Source of the DNA: Deltaproteobacteria bacterium
GTDB taxonomy: Bacteria > Desulfobacterota > Desulfobulbia > Desulfobulbales > JAGXFP01
Assembly: GCA_020056965.1 (NCBI GenBank)
Contig: JAGVGT010000088.1
Location: 1-62,281, forward strand
DNA length: 62,281 nucleotides
Direction of reading: 5' to 3'
A program made the translations under genes and the position numbers. Below, piece after piece: positions 52,646 to 62,281 of this stretch. Within the stretch, counting starts at the first letter, position 1; the number at the start of each line of letters is the position of its first letter. The notes under the pieces are model-generated. The model made no database searches, had not been told where the DNA came from, and worked only from the letters and a program-made list of their open reading frames with translations.

Positions 52646-54709
52646 ATGCAGCACGAACTTCTTTTTGAAATCGGCACCGAGGAAATCCCCGCCGGCTATA
52701 TCAACCCGGCCATCGACAACCTGGCCCGCCTGCTGACCGGCCGGCTGGCCGAACTGGGCCTCAGGCACGGCGAGGTCCGGACCGCCGCCACCCCCCGGCG
52801 GTTGGCGGTTTCCATCGCCAGTCTCGAAAGCGCCCAGGCTGACCGTCGCGAGGAACTTTTGGGTCCGCCCAAGGCCGCCTCCTTCGACGCCGAGGGCAAA
52901 CCGACTAAGGCCGCCGAGGGTTTCGCCCGCTCCAAGGGGGCCAGTCTGGATGATCTGCGGATCGCCACCACCCCCAAGGGCGAATACCTGCTGGTGATCG
53001 TGGAACGCAAGGGCGAACAGACCAGTGCGCTCCTCCCTGCGGTGCTGAGCGAGGCCATCGCCAAGCTGCCCTTTCCCAAGTCGATGCGCTGGGGCGCCGG
53101 CCGGGCCAGTTTTGCCCGGCCCATCCAGTGGCTGCTGGCCAGTTATGGAGGCGAAGTGGTGCCCTGCCAGGTCAACGAGGTGACCAGCGGTCTGACCACC
53201 CGGGGCCATCGTTTCATGGCCCCGACCACCCTGGCGCCTAAGAACTTCGCCGGTTATCTCGATTCCCTGCGGCAGTCCCATGTCCTGGCTGACCTGGCCG
53301 AGAGGCGCGAGGCGGTGCGGCAGGAAGTGGCCGCCGCCGCCATGCGTTTGGGCGGGCAGATTCTGGCGGACGAGGAACTGGTGGAGATCGTCACCAATCT
53401 GGTCGAAAAGCCCCACGCAGTCTGCGGCAGCTTCGATCCCAAATTTCTGGCCGTGCCCAAGGAGGTGCTGATCACCTCCATGCGCGAGAACCAGAAGTAC
53501 TTCGCCGTCTTCGATGCGGCGGGGCAGCTGATGCCCAACTTCATCGCCATCAACAACACCGCCACCCGCGACGAGGCCTTGGCGATCAATGGCCACCAGC
53601 GGGTCCTCCGGGCCAGGCTGGAGGACGCCCTCTTCTTCTTTACCGAGGACCAGCAGCACAAGCTGGCCGAACGAATCGACAAGCTTTCCGGCATCGTTTT
53701 CCAGGCCGGTCTCGGCACCATGCTGGAGAAGAGCCGGCGGGTCGAAAAACTTGCCGTGCATTTGGCCGAACAGCTGGCCCCGGCGGCGGCAACCACGGTC
53801 AGCCGGGCCGCTCAACTGGCCAAAACCGATCTGCTCACTGCCATGGTCGGCGAGTTCCCCACCCTCCAGGGCACCATGGGCCGCGCCTACGCCCTGCTCG
53901 ACGGCGAGAGTCCGGAGGTGGCCGAGGCCATTGCCGAACATTACCTGCCGGTCCGGGCCGGCAGCGAAACCCCGACCACCATTGGCGGCGCCCTGGTCGG
54001 CCTGGCCGACCGCATCGACACCATCGCCGGCTGCTTCGGCATCGGCAAGCAGCCCACCGGCACCACCGATCCATACGGGTTGCGGCGTCTGGCTCTGGGG
54101 CTGCTGGCCATCATCGAACGCCATCAGCTCTCGCTCTCCTTGCGCGACCTCACGGATTTCGCCCTTGACCTCTATGGCGACAAGGTTACGGTGGAGAAAT
54201 CAGCCGCCCGCGAGGCGGTAGTTGATTTCCTCAAGGGCCGTTATGTCAACGACCTGACCGCCAAAGGGCTACCCGGCTCGGCGGTGGAGGCTGTGACCTC
54301 AGTGACCTTTGACGATGTGGTGGATTGCACCCTGCGCATCCGGGCCCTGGCCGCCGTGCAAGGCGAGGAGACCTTCACCATCCTGGCTGGTTCCTTTAAA
54401 CGGGTGCGCAACATCATCAAAGACAACGACGATGACTCGGTGCGGGGAGAACTGCTGGTGGCGGCCGGGGAAAAGGGGCTGCACCTGGCCCTGGTCGAGG
54501 TGGCCGCCGAAACGGCGCCGCTCCTGGCCGGGCGCGACTACCCGGCCGCCATGGCCGCCATCTTGAAAATGAAGGAGCCGGTGGACCGCTTCTTCGAGCA
54601 GGTCATGGTCATGGTCGAGGACGAGGCCGTGCGGTGCAATCGTTTGAATTTACTGACCGGGGTTTCCCGGCTCTTTCTGCAGATCGGGGATTTTTCCAAG
54701 ATGTCCTGA
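52646..54709 (+). CDS. glyS: glycine--tRNA ligase beta subunit
   Basis: The 687-residue beta subunit of the alpha2beta2 glycyl-tRNA synthetase, which binds tRNA. ELLFEIGTEEIPAGYI is the family start, and it is complete to the C-terminal anticodon-binding part (the ALTDFALDLY and RFFEQVMVMVEDEAVR regions, read as FFEQVMVMVEDEAV). The alpha subunit gene glyQ is normally just upstream but is not in the window. The 187 bases before the gene hold a hairpin with ACCTCA/TGAGGT arms near 52588-52601. Confidence 0.95.
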   Translation: MQHELLFEIGTEEIPAGYINPAIDNLARLLTGRLAELGLRHGEVRTAATPRRLAVSIASLESAQADRREELLGPPKAASFDAEGKPTKAAEGFARSKGASLDDLRIATTPKGEYLLVIVERKGEQTSALLPAVLSEAIAKLPFPKSMRWGAGRASFARPIQWLLASYGGEVVPCQVNEVTSGLTTRGHRFMAPTTLAPKNFAGYLDSLRQSHVLADLAERREAVRQEVAAAAMRLGGQILADEELVEIVTNLVEKPHAVCGSFDPKFLAVPKEVLITSMRENQKYFAVFDAAGQLMPNFIAINNTATRDEALAINGHQRVLRARLEDALFFFTEDQQHKLAERIDKLSGIVFQAGLGTMLEKSRRVEKLAVHLAEQLAPAAATTVSRAAQLAKTDLLTAMVGEFPTLQGTMGRAYALLDGESPEVAEAIAEHYLPVRAGSETPTTIGGALVGLADRIDTIAGCFGIGKQPTGTTDPYGLRRLALGLLAIIERHQLSLSLRDLTDFALDLYGDKVTVEKSAAREAVVDFLKGRYVNDLTAKGLPGSAVEAVTSVTFDDVVDCTLRIRALAAVQGEETFTILAGSFKRVRNIIKDNDDDSVRGELLVAAGEKGLHLALVEVAAETAPLLAGRDYPAAMAAILKMKEPVDRFFEQVMVMVEDEAVRCNRLNLLTGVSRLFLQIGDFSKMS

Positions 54710-54786
54710 ACGGACGGAAAAGTGGCTATTGAATAGCGAACCGGGAATGATGAGCGCCGAGTTGGCTTCTTGGGTACGGCGGTTGG

Positions 54787-55209
54787 CTATTCACCATCCA
54801 CCTTGCCCCGCCTTTCCTTGACCAGGCCCCGCTTGACCTTGCCTTCCAGCCGCCGTTCCTTGGAGCCGGCGGTGGGCCGGGTCGGCCGGCGTTTGCGCCG
54901 CACCACGGTGGCCGCCTTGATCAATTCGGCCAGACGGGTCAGGGCCTCCTCGCGGTTCTTCTCCTGGGTGCGGTGGTTCTGGGCCTTGATAACGATCTCG
55001 CCCTCCATGGTCAGCCGCTGGTCATGGAGTCCGAGCAGCCGGACCTTGACCTCCTCGGGCAGAGAAGAGGCGCGGATATCGAAGCGCAGGTGGACGGCGG
55101 TGGCGACCTTGTTGACGTTCTGACCGCCCGCCCCCTGGGCCCGCACGTAGCTCAAGACTATTTCGCTCAAGGGCAGGGCCAGCCCCGCCTTGACGATGAG
55201 TTCATCCAT
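54787..55209 (-). CDS. arfB: peptidyl-tRNA hydrolase ArfB
   Basis: A 140-residue codon-independent release factor that rescues stalled ribosomes. The GGQ motif is in GAGGQNVNKVATAVHLRF at residue 27. The strongly basic C-terminal tail (VVRRKRRPTRPTAGSKERR) enters the empty mRNA channel in characterised members. It is convergent with glyS, 77 bases away. It lies 39 bases after the AsmA-like gene on the same strand. Confidence 0.92.
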   Translation of the reverse strand: MDELIVKAGLALPLSEIVLSYVRAQGAGGQNVNKVATAVHLRFDIRASSLPEEVKVRLLGLHDQRLTMEGEIVIKAQNHRTQEKNREEALTRLAELIKAATVVRRKRRPTRPTAGSKERRLEGKVKRGLVKERRGKVDGE

Positions 55210-55248
55210 CCCTTCTCTCCTGCTTCTCCGCCCCGGTTACCGCAGGGG

Positions 55249-57039
55249 TCAATTCCCCAGCAGTTGCTTGAATAGCCGGCCGGTCGTCTCTTCGACCGCC
55301 CCTTGGCTCTGGCTGTCCAGACCGCCCAGTTTCTTGGATAGAGAGCGGCTCAACTCCTCGCCGGCCTTTTTCCCCAGGGCATTTTTGATCTGATGGCCGG
55401 CCCCTTCGCCGCTCAGACTGAGGTCCGGATGATCAACCGTACCCTTGAGCTTCAGGTTCAGGGTAGTGCGGCCGGAAGGGCCGGCCAGGTACCGGGTGAA
55501 GGAGGCCTTTTCCTGTAACCTTCGGCTGTATTCCGGAGAAAGCTGGAGAACCAGGGGCAGGTCCAGACTGCCGTCCAGGCCGGCACTGCCCTTGGTTTGC
55601 AGGTTGAGAACCTTGGAGGTCAGGCTGGAATCCAGGGCCGCCCGACCCCCGGCGATCTTTGCGGTGGCGGACAACTTATCAAATTTGAGGTTATCCAGTT
55701 CAGGAATACCCAGCAGCGCAGCCAGCGCCTGGCTGATCGGTGAACTGGCCAGCCCGCCCTTGACGACCACGAACCTGCCTTGGCCATCTAGATTGTTGCG
55801 GATTTCCGGCCAGCCGCCGCCGGCGCCCCGTCCGGAAAAATCCCCACTGAGCTCGCCGGTCAGATAACCCTGTGGTTTGTTTAAGGCTTCCATGGCTGCA
55901 GCCATCTGTAACTTGTCGGCCTTGAGTTGTCCTCGGAAAGCCGGGGCGGGACGGCCCAGCTCGAGTCCGGCCTTGCCGCTGATTGAGCCGCCGAGGAATC
56001 CGGCGCTTAGATTGGTGATCTCCACTATGTTGTCGGCAAAGCTGTAGATCAGGTTGAGGTTCTGCAGGGCCAGTTTGCCGTGGTGCAACTCGTTGACGCT
56101 GATTTTCCCGTGGGCGCGGAATTTCTTGGCGCCTGGTTGGGGAGTGGCGGGTGCCGGGGCCGCCAGGGCCGGGGCGGCAGGGGCGGGTTTGCCGCCTTGC
56201 CTCTGGCCGGCCGGCTTGAGACCGGCCAATTTTTCCAGGTCAAGGGTGGCCCCCTGCAGGTCCAGGGTCAGGTCCGGGGTGGTCAGCTGGTTGGCCAGCT
56301 GACCGTTGAATTGGAGTTTGTCGAATTCTACGTTCAGTTCGCCCCTGAAGGTAATCAGCTGATCGCTGACCTCGCTCTTGATGAGCAGTACCGGCTTGCT
56401 GCCGTTCAATTCGGTGCTGACGATTAGATCCAGGCTGCCTTGGTATTTGGCCTCCGCCAGGGTGTTCCCCAAGGTGACGGCAAGGGACAAGTCGCCATCG
56501 GTGCTGGTGATGGCCGGCAACTCCCCGGTCTGGTCGGCAAAGGTCAGGTTCAGGTCATTGATTTTGATCTGGTCAAAAACCAGGGTCAGCGGCAGGGGCT
56601 TAGCGCTTTGCAGTTCCGGGGGCGGGATCTCTTTTTGAATCTTCTTGGGTTTAAGGCTGAGGTCGGCAAAGTTGAAGACGCCTTGGGCGTTCCGGGTAAT
56701 CTTGATCGTGGGTTTGTCGATCAGCACCTCCTTGATGACCAGGCGCTTTTCGAGGAGGGGCAGGAGTTCGTAGTGGAGCCGAAAATTGGCGATGGTAATA
56801 AATTCTTGGGCGGGGTTCTTTTCCCTGACCACGATGTCCTTGATGTCGATCCCCGAAAACAGCGAAACCTTGATGGTGCCGATCTCGATCTTGCGCCCGA
56901 GTTGGTCTTCGACCGGTTCGACCAGCATGATCCGCAACCGTTCCGGGGAGAGCAGGTTGCTGAGGGTCAGGCTGGCGAGGAGATAGGCGACCCCAAGAAG
57001 GCCGAGGATGATGACGGTGACCGGGACTTTTCTCTGCAT
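55249..57039 (-). CDS. AsmA family protein
   Basis: A 596-residue inner-membrane-anchored periplasmic protein of the AsmA/TamB-like family. One helix spans residues 7-29 (VIILGLLGVAYLLASLTL). An N-terminal region with GRKIEIGTIKVSLFSGIDIKD and LLEKRLVIKEVLIDKPTIKI is typical of the AsmA chain. A Pro/Ala linker lies near 290-310 (APAAPALAAPAPATPQPG). The C-terminal domain has GYLTGELSGDFSGRG. Family members are thought to move phospholipids toward the outer membrane, in line with the MCE operon elsewhere in the window. Confidence 0.87.
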   Translation of the reverse strand: MQRKVPVTVIILGLLGVAYLLASLTLSNLLSPERLRIMLVEPVEDQLGRKIEIGTIKVSLFSGIDIKDIVVREKNPAQEFITIANFRLHYELLPLLEKRLVIKEVLIDKPTIKITRNAQGVFNFADLSLKPKKIQKEIPPPELQSAKPLPLTLVFDQIKINDLNLTFADQTGELPAITSTDGDLSLAVTLGNTLAEAKYQGSLDLIVSTELNGSKPVLLIKSEVSDQLITFRGELNVEFDKLQFNGQLANQLTTPDLTLDLQGATLDLEKLAGLKPAGQRQGGKPAPAAPALAAPAPATPQPGAKKFRAHGKISVNELHHGKLALQNLNLIYSFADNIVEITNLSAGFLGGSISGKAGLELGRPAPAFRGQLKADKLQMAAAMEALNKPQGYLTGELSGDFSGRGAGGGWPEIRNNLDGQGRFVVVKGGLASSPISQALAALLGIPELDNLKFDKLSATAKIAGGRAALDSSLTSKVLNLQTKGSAGLDGSLDLPLVLQLSPEYSRRLQEKASFTRYLAGPSGRTTLNLKLKGTVDHPDLSLSGEGAGHQIKNALGKKAGEELSRSLSKKLGGLDSQSQGAVEETTGRLFKQLLGN

Positions 57040-57256
57040 TTATTCTCCAAAATTTCAATTACGTTACAGTCATACAATCGGATTTGCAAAAAAATATCAA
57101 GAAAAACCGCAGGTTGCGATGGCGGGATGGCGGCAATCAGGCGAAATTTCAGAGGCGGGTCGGGGGAAGGCGAAATATCCCGGCCGGGTGTTTGACGGGC
57201 ACCGGCGGCTCAGGGAATCCGGCGGCGTGGCCGGGGGGGGCGCCCGGGGGGCGGAA

Positions 57257-58585
57257 TCAGTAGAGGTCCAGGTAGTTCTTCAGTTCCCAGTCGGTTACCG
57301 TGGTGCGGAAGGAATCCCACTCCTTCTCCTTGCCGATCAGGTACTTTTCGAAAATGTGGTCGCCCAGGGTTGCTCTGGCAATGGGACTCTTTTTTAATTC
57401 GGCCAGGGCCTCCTTTAAAGAGCCGGGCATGGACTCGATTTTGGCCCGCTTCATCTGGTTGGGGGTCAGCTTGTAGATGTTGACGTCCACCGATTTGGGC
57501 GGGGTCAGCTGGTTCTTGATCCCATCCAGGCCGGCATTGAGCATCATGGCGAAGGCCAGATAGGGGTTGCAGGCCGGGTCCGGGCAGCGCACCTCCACCC
57601 GGGTCGAGAGACCGCGGGAGGCGGGAATCCGCAGCAGGGCGCTACGGTTGGAGGCCGACCAGGCCACGTAGACCGGGGCCTCGTAGCCGGGCACCAACCG
57701 TTTATAGGAGTTGACCAGCGGGTTGGTGACGGCCGCGAAGCCCCGGGCATGCTCGGCGATGCCGGCGATGTACTGGTAGGCGACCTTGCTCAATTGCAAG
57801 GCGCCCTTGGGGTCGAAGAAGGCGTTGCTGCCGTCCAGGTTGAAGAGGGATTGGTTGGTGTGCATGCCGCTGCCGTTGATGCCGAAGACCGGCTTGGGCA
57901 TGAAGGTGGCGTGCAGGTCGTATTTGCGGGCGATGGTTTTGACCACCCATTTAAAGGTGACGGTGTTGTCGGCGCAGGTCAGGGCATCGGCGTACTTGAA
58001 GTTGACTTCGTGCTGGCCGCGGGCCACCTCGTGGTGGGAGGCCTCGATCTCAAAGCCCATCTGCTCCAGGGTCTCGATGATCTCCCGGCGGCAGTCGGTG
58101 CCGGAATCCTCGGGATCGACACTGAAATAACCGGCCGCATCGGTGGTGGCGGTGGTCGAGAGGCCGGCGACATCGCGATTAAACAGGAAGAACTCGCACT
58201 CGGTGCCGACGTTCATCGTGTAGCCCAGCTTGCGGGCCTCGGCCAGCACCCTTTTCAGGTTGACCCGGGGGCAGCCGGCAAAGGGGCTGCCGTCGGTCTT
58301 GGCCACGTCACAGATGATCCGGGCGGTGGCCACCCCGTTCTTATTGCGCCAGGGCAGGATCACGAAGGTGGCGTAATCGGGCTTCAGGTACATGTCGGAT
58401 TCGTTGATCCGGGCGAAGCCATCGATGGAAGAGCCGTCGAACATCATCTCGCCGTCCAGGGCCTTTTCGATCTGGCTTCGGGGAATGGCGACGTTTTTCA
58501 TGAAGCCGTTGACGTCGACAAACTGGAGGCGGAAGAAATGGACGTTTTCTTCCTTGATGATCTTGAGGATGTCCTTCTTGGTCAT
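57257..58585 (-). CDS. glnA: glutamine synthetase, GSI-alpha type
   Basis: A 442-residue type I glutamine synthetase that makes glutamine from glutamate, ammonia and ATP. Active-site parts visible are FDGSSIDGFARINESDMYL, the ECEFFLF metal-binding segment and the NPLVNSYKRLVPGYEAP loop. It is short. The adenylylation-site region reads VNIYKLT, not the NLYDLP of GSI-beta, and the feedback-sensitive Arg of GSI-alpha is present in DGFAR. Control by GlnE adenylylation is therefore unlikely. The start is at MTKKDILKIIKEEN. It is transcribed after glnD, 85 bases downstream of it. Confidence 0.94.
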   Translation of the reverse strand: MTKKDILKIIKEENVHFFRLQFVDVNGFMKNVAIPRSQIEKALDGEMMFDGSSIDGFARINESDMYLKPDYATFVILPWRNKNGVATARIICDVAKTDGSPFAGCPRVNLKRVLAEARKLGYTMNVGTECEFFLFNRDVAGLSTTATTDAAGYFSVDPEDSGTDCRREIIETLEQMGFEIEASHHEVARGQHEVNFKYADALTCADNTVTFKWVVKTIARKYDLHATFMPKPVFGINGSGMHTNQSLFNLDGSNAFFDPKGALQLSKVAYQYIAGIAEHARGFAAVTNPLVNSYKRLVPGYEAPVYVAWSASNRSALLRIPASRGLSTRVEVRCPDPACNPYLAFAMMLNAGLDGIKNQLTPPKSVDVNIYKLTPNQMKRAKIESMPGSLKEALAELKKSPIARATLGDHIFEKYLIGKEKEWDSFRTTVTDWELKNYLDLY

Positions 58586-58670
58586 GTTCTTTCTCGCATG
58601 AACTGTGAATAAATCCGGACCGCCGGGGGGCGGGGCGGCCATCGCACAATATTGTAAACCGGCGGGATGG

Positions 58671-61202
58671 TCAATGGTTGGCGGCAAAACTAAGGGCCTG
58701 GCGGAGTTCTTCCAGGTCGGCGGGGGCGGAAATTTTGGTCCCGGCGCTGTTTTTGACGTAAAAGACGTCGACCAGCTGCTCCCGACGGGTGGAGATCAGG
58801 GCCCGGGCAATATTGATCTCGAAATCGGCCAGGGTCTTGGTGATGTTGTAGAGCAGGGCCGGCTGGTCATCGGCGAAAATCTCGATGATGGTGTATGTCT
58901 CGGATGAAAGATTGTCGAAGCGGACCTGGGTCTGGTGGTGGCGGTGCTGGCGTCCGACCTTGGTGCTGGAACCGGGGCGGTGCTTGCCGGCCAGCCGGTG
59001 CGCCAGTCCCAGCCGATTGGCCAGGGCGAGCTCCAGATCGTCTTCGAGCTGCGCCCACTGTTGGCCGGCAAAGCCGATGTCGTAGGTGGGCTGGACTTCG
59101 ATCAGATCGACCACGGTGCCGTCCGGCCAGGTGTGGATCTTGGCGGCCAGCACGTTCAGGTTATGCAGGGCGAGGGTGCCGCAGATCCGGGCCAGGAGAC
59201 CGGTTCGGTCTCGGCTGATGAAGAGGATCGACCAATGATCGCCCAGGTCTTGGGATACGGTGAGAATCTGCTGCTCCCCCAGTTCCCGGCGCAACCGCAG
59301 GTGTTCGACGATCTCCGGCGGCGTGAAGTTGGTCAGATAGTCATCGGTCAGCTCGCCAATGATCCCCGGCGTTGGTTTGCCGAGCAGTTTTGCGACCTGC
59401 TCGCGCATCCACTGGCTGGCCTGGCCCAGGCTGCGGTCGCTGGCCTGGTTGTGCTCCAGGCCGTTCCTAATCTTCAGGTAGAGTTCTTGGAATAAGGCCC
59501 GCTTCCAGTCGTTCCAGGCGGCCGGGCCGGTGGCGCGGGCATCGGCGATGGAGAGCAGGTAGAGCATGTCGAGACGACTGCGGGTGGTGATAGTTTCGAG
59601 GCAGTGCTCGATCAACCCCTGGTCCTCCAGGTCGCGACGCTGGGCCATGTGCGAGAGGAAGAGATGGTTCCGGACCAGGAACTCCAGATCGGCCAGCTCC
59701 TCTTCGCTTAAGCCCAGGCGGGCGCCGGTCTGGCGGGCCAATTCGGCCCCGGTCTTGGCGTGGTCCTGGTCGCGCCCCTTGCCGAGGTCGTGCAGCAGGG
59801 TGGCCAGGTAGAGGATCTCCGGGTTTTTCAGGTCGGCGAAGATCTCCGGCAGTTCGTGGCCCAGGTTGCGGATCTCCGCCACGGCTTGCAGGAGGTGGCG
59901 GTCGACGGTGAAGGTGTGATAGAGGTCGTGCTGGGCCAGGGCGCGGATGGCGACAAATTCGGGAAGATAGGCAGTCAGAAAGCCGGTCTCCAGCATGGCG
60001 GTGAGCCACTCCAGGGGCTGGCCCGGGCTGGCGAAAATCCGGCGGAACTCGCGGCCCAGCGGCCGGGAGTGGCGGAATTTGTCGTCCACCAGATCCAGGT
60101 TGGCAGCAATGGCCTGCCGGGTCCGGTAATGGATGGGCAGACCCCGGGCGGCCGCCTCGGTGAAGATCTTCAACAACAGGTGGGGGTGGCGGCGCAGCTG
60201 CTCATGGTCGATCAGGCTCAGATGGTGGTGGCGGATCTCCAGCTCGTCGTCAATCTTTTTGGGGGCGGGCCGGGCCAGGGAACGGTCGACAATCTCGCCG
60301 GTGTGTTCGAAGAAGATCGTGGTAATGACGGCGATGGTCTGCAGGTTGCCGTACATCTCCTGCATGAATGATTCCACGCCCAGGCGGCCGGGCGCGTTGC
60401 GATAGCCCAGGGCGGTGGCGATTTCCTCCTGATGTTCGTAGAAGAGCTGGTCGTTTTTGCGGCCGCTCAGGTAGTGCAACCGGTTGCGCACCTTGATCAG
60501 CTGCTCGTAGCTTTCCTCCAGGCGGTGCAGTTCGTCGTTGCTCAGCAGAGCGGCGGCCGCCATGGCGGCGGGGTCGGCGAGGCCGAAGATTACCTGCGCC
60601 GTCCAGCGCATCGCGTGGTAATCGCGGAAGCCGCCCCGGCCCTCCTTGATATTGGGTTCCAGCTGAAAGCTGTGCTGCCCGAAGCGGTGATGGCGCTCTG
60701 CCCGGCTGGCCCCGATTTTTTCCAGGAAGTCCTGGCGGTGGCCGTCGATGTACTTCTGGCGGTACTTGCCGAGAAGTTCATCATAAAGTTTGCGGCTGCC
60801 GGCCAGAAACCGGGCATCGAGCAGGGCCATCTGCAGGTGGAAATCCTCTCGGCAGTCGGCCAGGCAGGCAGCCACGGTGCGGACACTGTGACCCACATCA
60901 AGACCGCTGTCCCACAAGGGGTAGAGGATGGATTCGGCCGCCTGCTTGAGCCGGTCGGGCTTGAGAGAAGGCTGGTGCAGCAACAGCAGGTCGAGGTCGG
61001 AGAAGGGGAAGAGCTCCTGGCGGCCGTAGCCGCCTAGGGCCACCAGGGTGATCCCTTCCCCGACCTGGCCCAACCCGGCGAAGTGTTGGGCCAGATTGGC
61101 ATCGATGATTTCGGTATGCCTGAGCAGCAGTGGTCTGCCGCTCAGGCCTCCCTGCCAGAGTCGCTGCAACGCCTCGCGGCCGGCCTTGATTTGTTCCTTC
61201 AT
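58671..61202 (-). CDS. glnD: [protein-PII] uridylyltransferase / uridylyl-removing enzyme
   Basis: An 843-residue nitrogen-status sensor that uridylylates PII when glutamine is low and removes UMP when it is high. The nucleotidyltransferase domain has GGYGRQELFPFSDLDLLLL near residue 60. The HD domain has LLHDLGKGRDQDHAKTG near 480. Two ACT domains end the protein, starting at WSILFISRDRTGLLARI and YTIIEIFADDQPALLYNI. All domains and key residues are kept. It lies in the same direction as glnB, from which it is separated by a long palindrome. Confidence 0.95.
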   Translation of the reverse strand: MKEQIKAGREALQRLWQGGLSGRPLLLRHTEIIDANLAQHFAGLGQVGEGITLVALGGYGRQELFPFSDLDLLLLHQPSLKPDRLKQAAESILYPLWDSGLDVGHSVRTVAACLADCREDFHLQMALLDARFLAGSRKLYDELLGKYRQKYIDGHRQDFLEKIGASRAERHHRFGQHSFQLEPNIKEGRGGFRDYHAMRWTAQVIFGLADPAAMAAAALLSNDELHRLEESYEQLIKVRNRLHYLSGRKNDQLFYEHQEEIATALGYRNAPGRLGVESFMQEMYGNLQTIAVITTIFFEHTGEIVDRSLARPAPKKIDDELEIRHHHLSLIDHEQLRRHPHLLLKIFTEAAARGLPIHYRTRQAIAANLDLVDDKFRHSRPLGREFRRIFASPGQPLEWLTAMLETGFLTAYLPEFVAIRALAQHDLYHTFTVDRHLLQAVAEIRNLGHELPEIFADLKNPEILYLATLLHDLGKGRDQDHAKTGAELARQTGARLGLSEEELADLEFLVRNHLFLSHMAQRRDLEDQGLIEHCLETITTRSRLDMLYLLSIADARATGPAAWNDWKRALFQELYLKIRNGLEHNQASDRSLGQASQWMREQVAKLLGKPTPGIIGELTDDYLTNFTPPEIVEHLRLRRELGEQQILTVSQDLGDHWSILFISRDRTGLLARICGTLALHNLNVLAAKIHTWPDGTVVDLIEVQPTYDIGFAGQQWAQLEDDLELALANRLGLAHRLAGKHRPGSSTKVGRQHRHHQTQVRFDNLSSETYTIIEIFADDQPALLYNITKTLADFEINIARALISTRREQLVDVFYVKNSAGTKISAPADLEELRQALSFAANH

Positions 61203-61224
61203 CGGGATTTTGGCTAGATCGCCC

Positions 61225-61367
61225 AGTTTTCAGTCGGAAACGAGGATTTTTGTTCGAGGGCAAGGAGCGAGGGCGCCGGAAAAGCGGAGCGTACGTCCGT
61301 ACGTGAGCATTTTCCGGCAACCGAGCGACGCCGCCATCGGGCAAAAAGACCGTTTTCCGGCTGGAAA

Positions 61368-61369
<2 letters not shown>
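61225..61369. repeat. 145-bp imperfect palindrome between glnB and glnD
   Basis: The outer arms AGTTTTCAGTCGGAAAC (61225-61241) and GTTTTCCGGCTGGAAACT (61352-61369) are inverted copies. Pairing continues through most of the interval and ends in a centre with GCCGGAAAA and TTTTCCGGC arms around GTACGTCCGTACGT (61289-61302). The right end touches the glnB stop codon. GCGGAGCGTACG...CGTACGTGAGCA palindromes are seen widely between genes in related bacteria (from memory). It may act as a terminator or processing stem between glnB and glnD. Confidence 0.7.
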
Positions 61370-61796
<427 letters not shown>

Positions 61797-62281
61797 TTAC
61801 AGGCTGTAGCCGGTTTCGCTGTGCTGGCTGAGATCCAGACCTTGAATCTCCTCTTCCTTATTTACCCGCAGGCCGATGACCATGTCTATGCCTTTGAGGA
61901 TAATATAGGTGACGACCATCGAATAAACGATGGTCGTGATGGCATCCATGGCCTGGATGCCGAGCAGGGCGGCATTGCCGGCCAACAGGCCGTCCTTGCC
62001 GGCCGGGTTGATGGCGGTGGAGGCAAAGATGCCGGTGGCCAGGGCGCCCCAGAAACCGCCGACCCCATGGACGCCGACCACATCGAGGGCGTCATCGTAG
62101 CCGAGCTTGCTCTTCTGGCGGACCGCCAGGTAGCAGATCGCCCCGGCCACCAGGCCGATGATGATCGCCGCAACCGGGCTGACAAAACCGGCGGCCGGGG
62201 TGATGGCGACCAGGCCGGCGATGGCCCCGGAGGCAGCGCCCAGGGTGGTGGGACGGCCCTGGACGATCCATTCCATGATGA
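61797..62281 (-). CDS. amt: ammonium transporter, 5' end outside window
   Basis: The C-terminal 161 residues of an Amt-family ammonium channel. The visible part begins IMEWIVQGRPTTLGAASGA and continues AGLVAITPAAGFVSP, the GYDDALDVVGVHGVGGFWGA pore-lining segment with its histidine, and a cytoplasmic tail ending SETGYSL. The frame runs off the window, so about 250 residues are missing. It lies 90 bases before glnB on the same strand, the usual PII-Amt pairing but with amt first. Confidence 0.94.
   Translation of the reverse strand, partial: IMEWIVQGRPTTLGAASGAIAGLVAITPAAGFVSPVAAIIIGLVAGAICYLAVRQKSKLGYDDALDVVGVHGVGGFWGALATGIFASTAINPAGKDGLLAGNAALLGIQAMDAITTIVYSMVVTYIILKGIDMVIGLRVNKEEEIQGLDLSQHSETGYSL

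Overview
The window is about 62 kb of GC-rich bacterial chromosome. The gene set points to an anaerobe of the Desulfobacterota (Deltaproteobacteria), probably near the Desulfobulbales. The signs are a complex I operon without the NADH-oxidising subunits, several cysteine-rich iron-sulfur proteins, a GSI-alpha type glutamine synthetase beside a full PII/GlnD system, and Desulfo/Geobacter-type intergenic palindromes. This placement is inference from gene content; no rRNA is present to confirm it.

Layout. 1-1 kb: the end of an alanine dehydrogenase gene. 1-2.6 kb: an AT-richer scar with a truncated RAYT-type transposase, a secreted hypothetical protein and a small ORF split by a 68-bp palindromic insertion. 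2.7-6.8 kb, minus strand: a run of four genes, namely a lysine 2,3-aminomutase-like radical SAM enzyme, two different D-Ala-D-Ala-ligase-like ATP-grasp enzymes and a GNAT acetyltransferase. I consider this the best candidate for an undescribed small-molecule pathway. 7.1-9.1 kb: a structured leader with a strong terminator, then a small conserved-looking ORF and mpl (murein peptide recycling). 9.1-20.9 kb: a sigma70-like promoter and a complex I operon, nuoABCDHIJK, two extra antiporter-like genes with a small membrane protein between them, nuoM and nuoN. nuoEFG are absent. 20.9-31.2 kb: tRNA-Gly(CCC), then the translation/RNA operon rimP-nusA-ylxR-infB-rbfA-nrnA-truB-rpsO-pnp, with an attenuator-like leader before rimP and a 28-bp RNA duplex in the pnp leader. 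31.2-33.9 kb: an M16 protease, dut and an MBL-fold hydrolase.

34.2-39.1 kb holds accessory genes: an RlmA-like methyltransferase, a fusion of a beta-keto acid cleavage enzyme to a GNAT domain, a frameshifted QueC-like PP-loop gene, a dicluster ferredoxin-like protein and a LigB/DODA-type dioxygenase. 39.3-43.0 kb is a four-gene MCE (Mla/Pqi-type) lipid transport operon. 43.1-45.6 kb, minus strand, holds an RhlE-like helicase and tatB-tatC. 45.8-55.2 kb is mixed housekeeping: purA, a DUF1847-like gene, rpoZ, a DnaJ-like gene, a DksA-like gene, galT, a lone receiver domain, a FolE2-like gene without its catalytic motif, glyS and, on the minus strand, arfB. 55.2-62.3 kb, minus strand: an AsmA-like gene, then the nitrogen block amt-glnB-glnD-glnA.

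The clearest functional units are the complex I operon (membrane energy coupling from a donor other than NADH), the translation operon with two RNA-level control points, the MCE transporter (outer-membrane lipid trafficking) and the nitrogen module (ammonium uptake, PII sensing, PII modification, glutamine synthesis). No CRISPR array, prophage or complete insertion sequence was seen.
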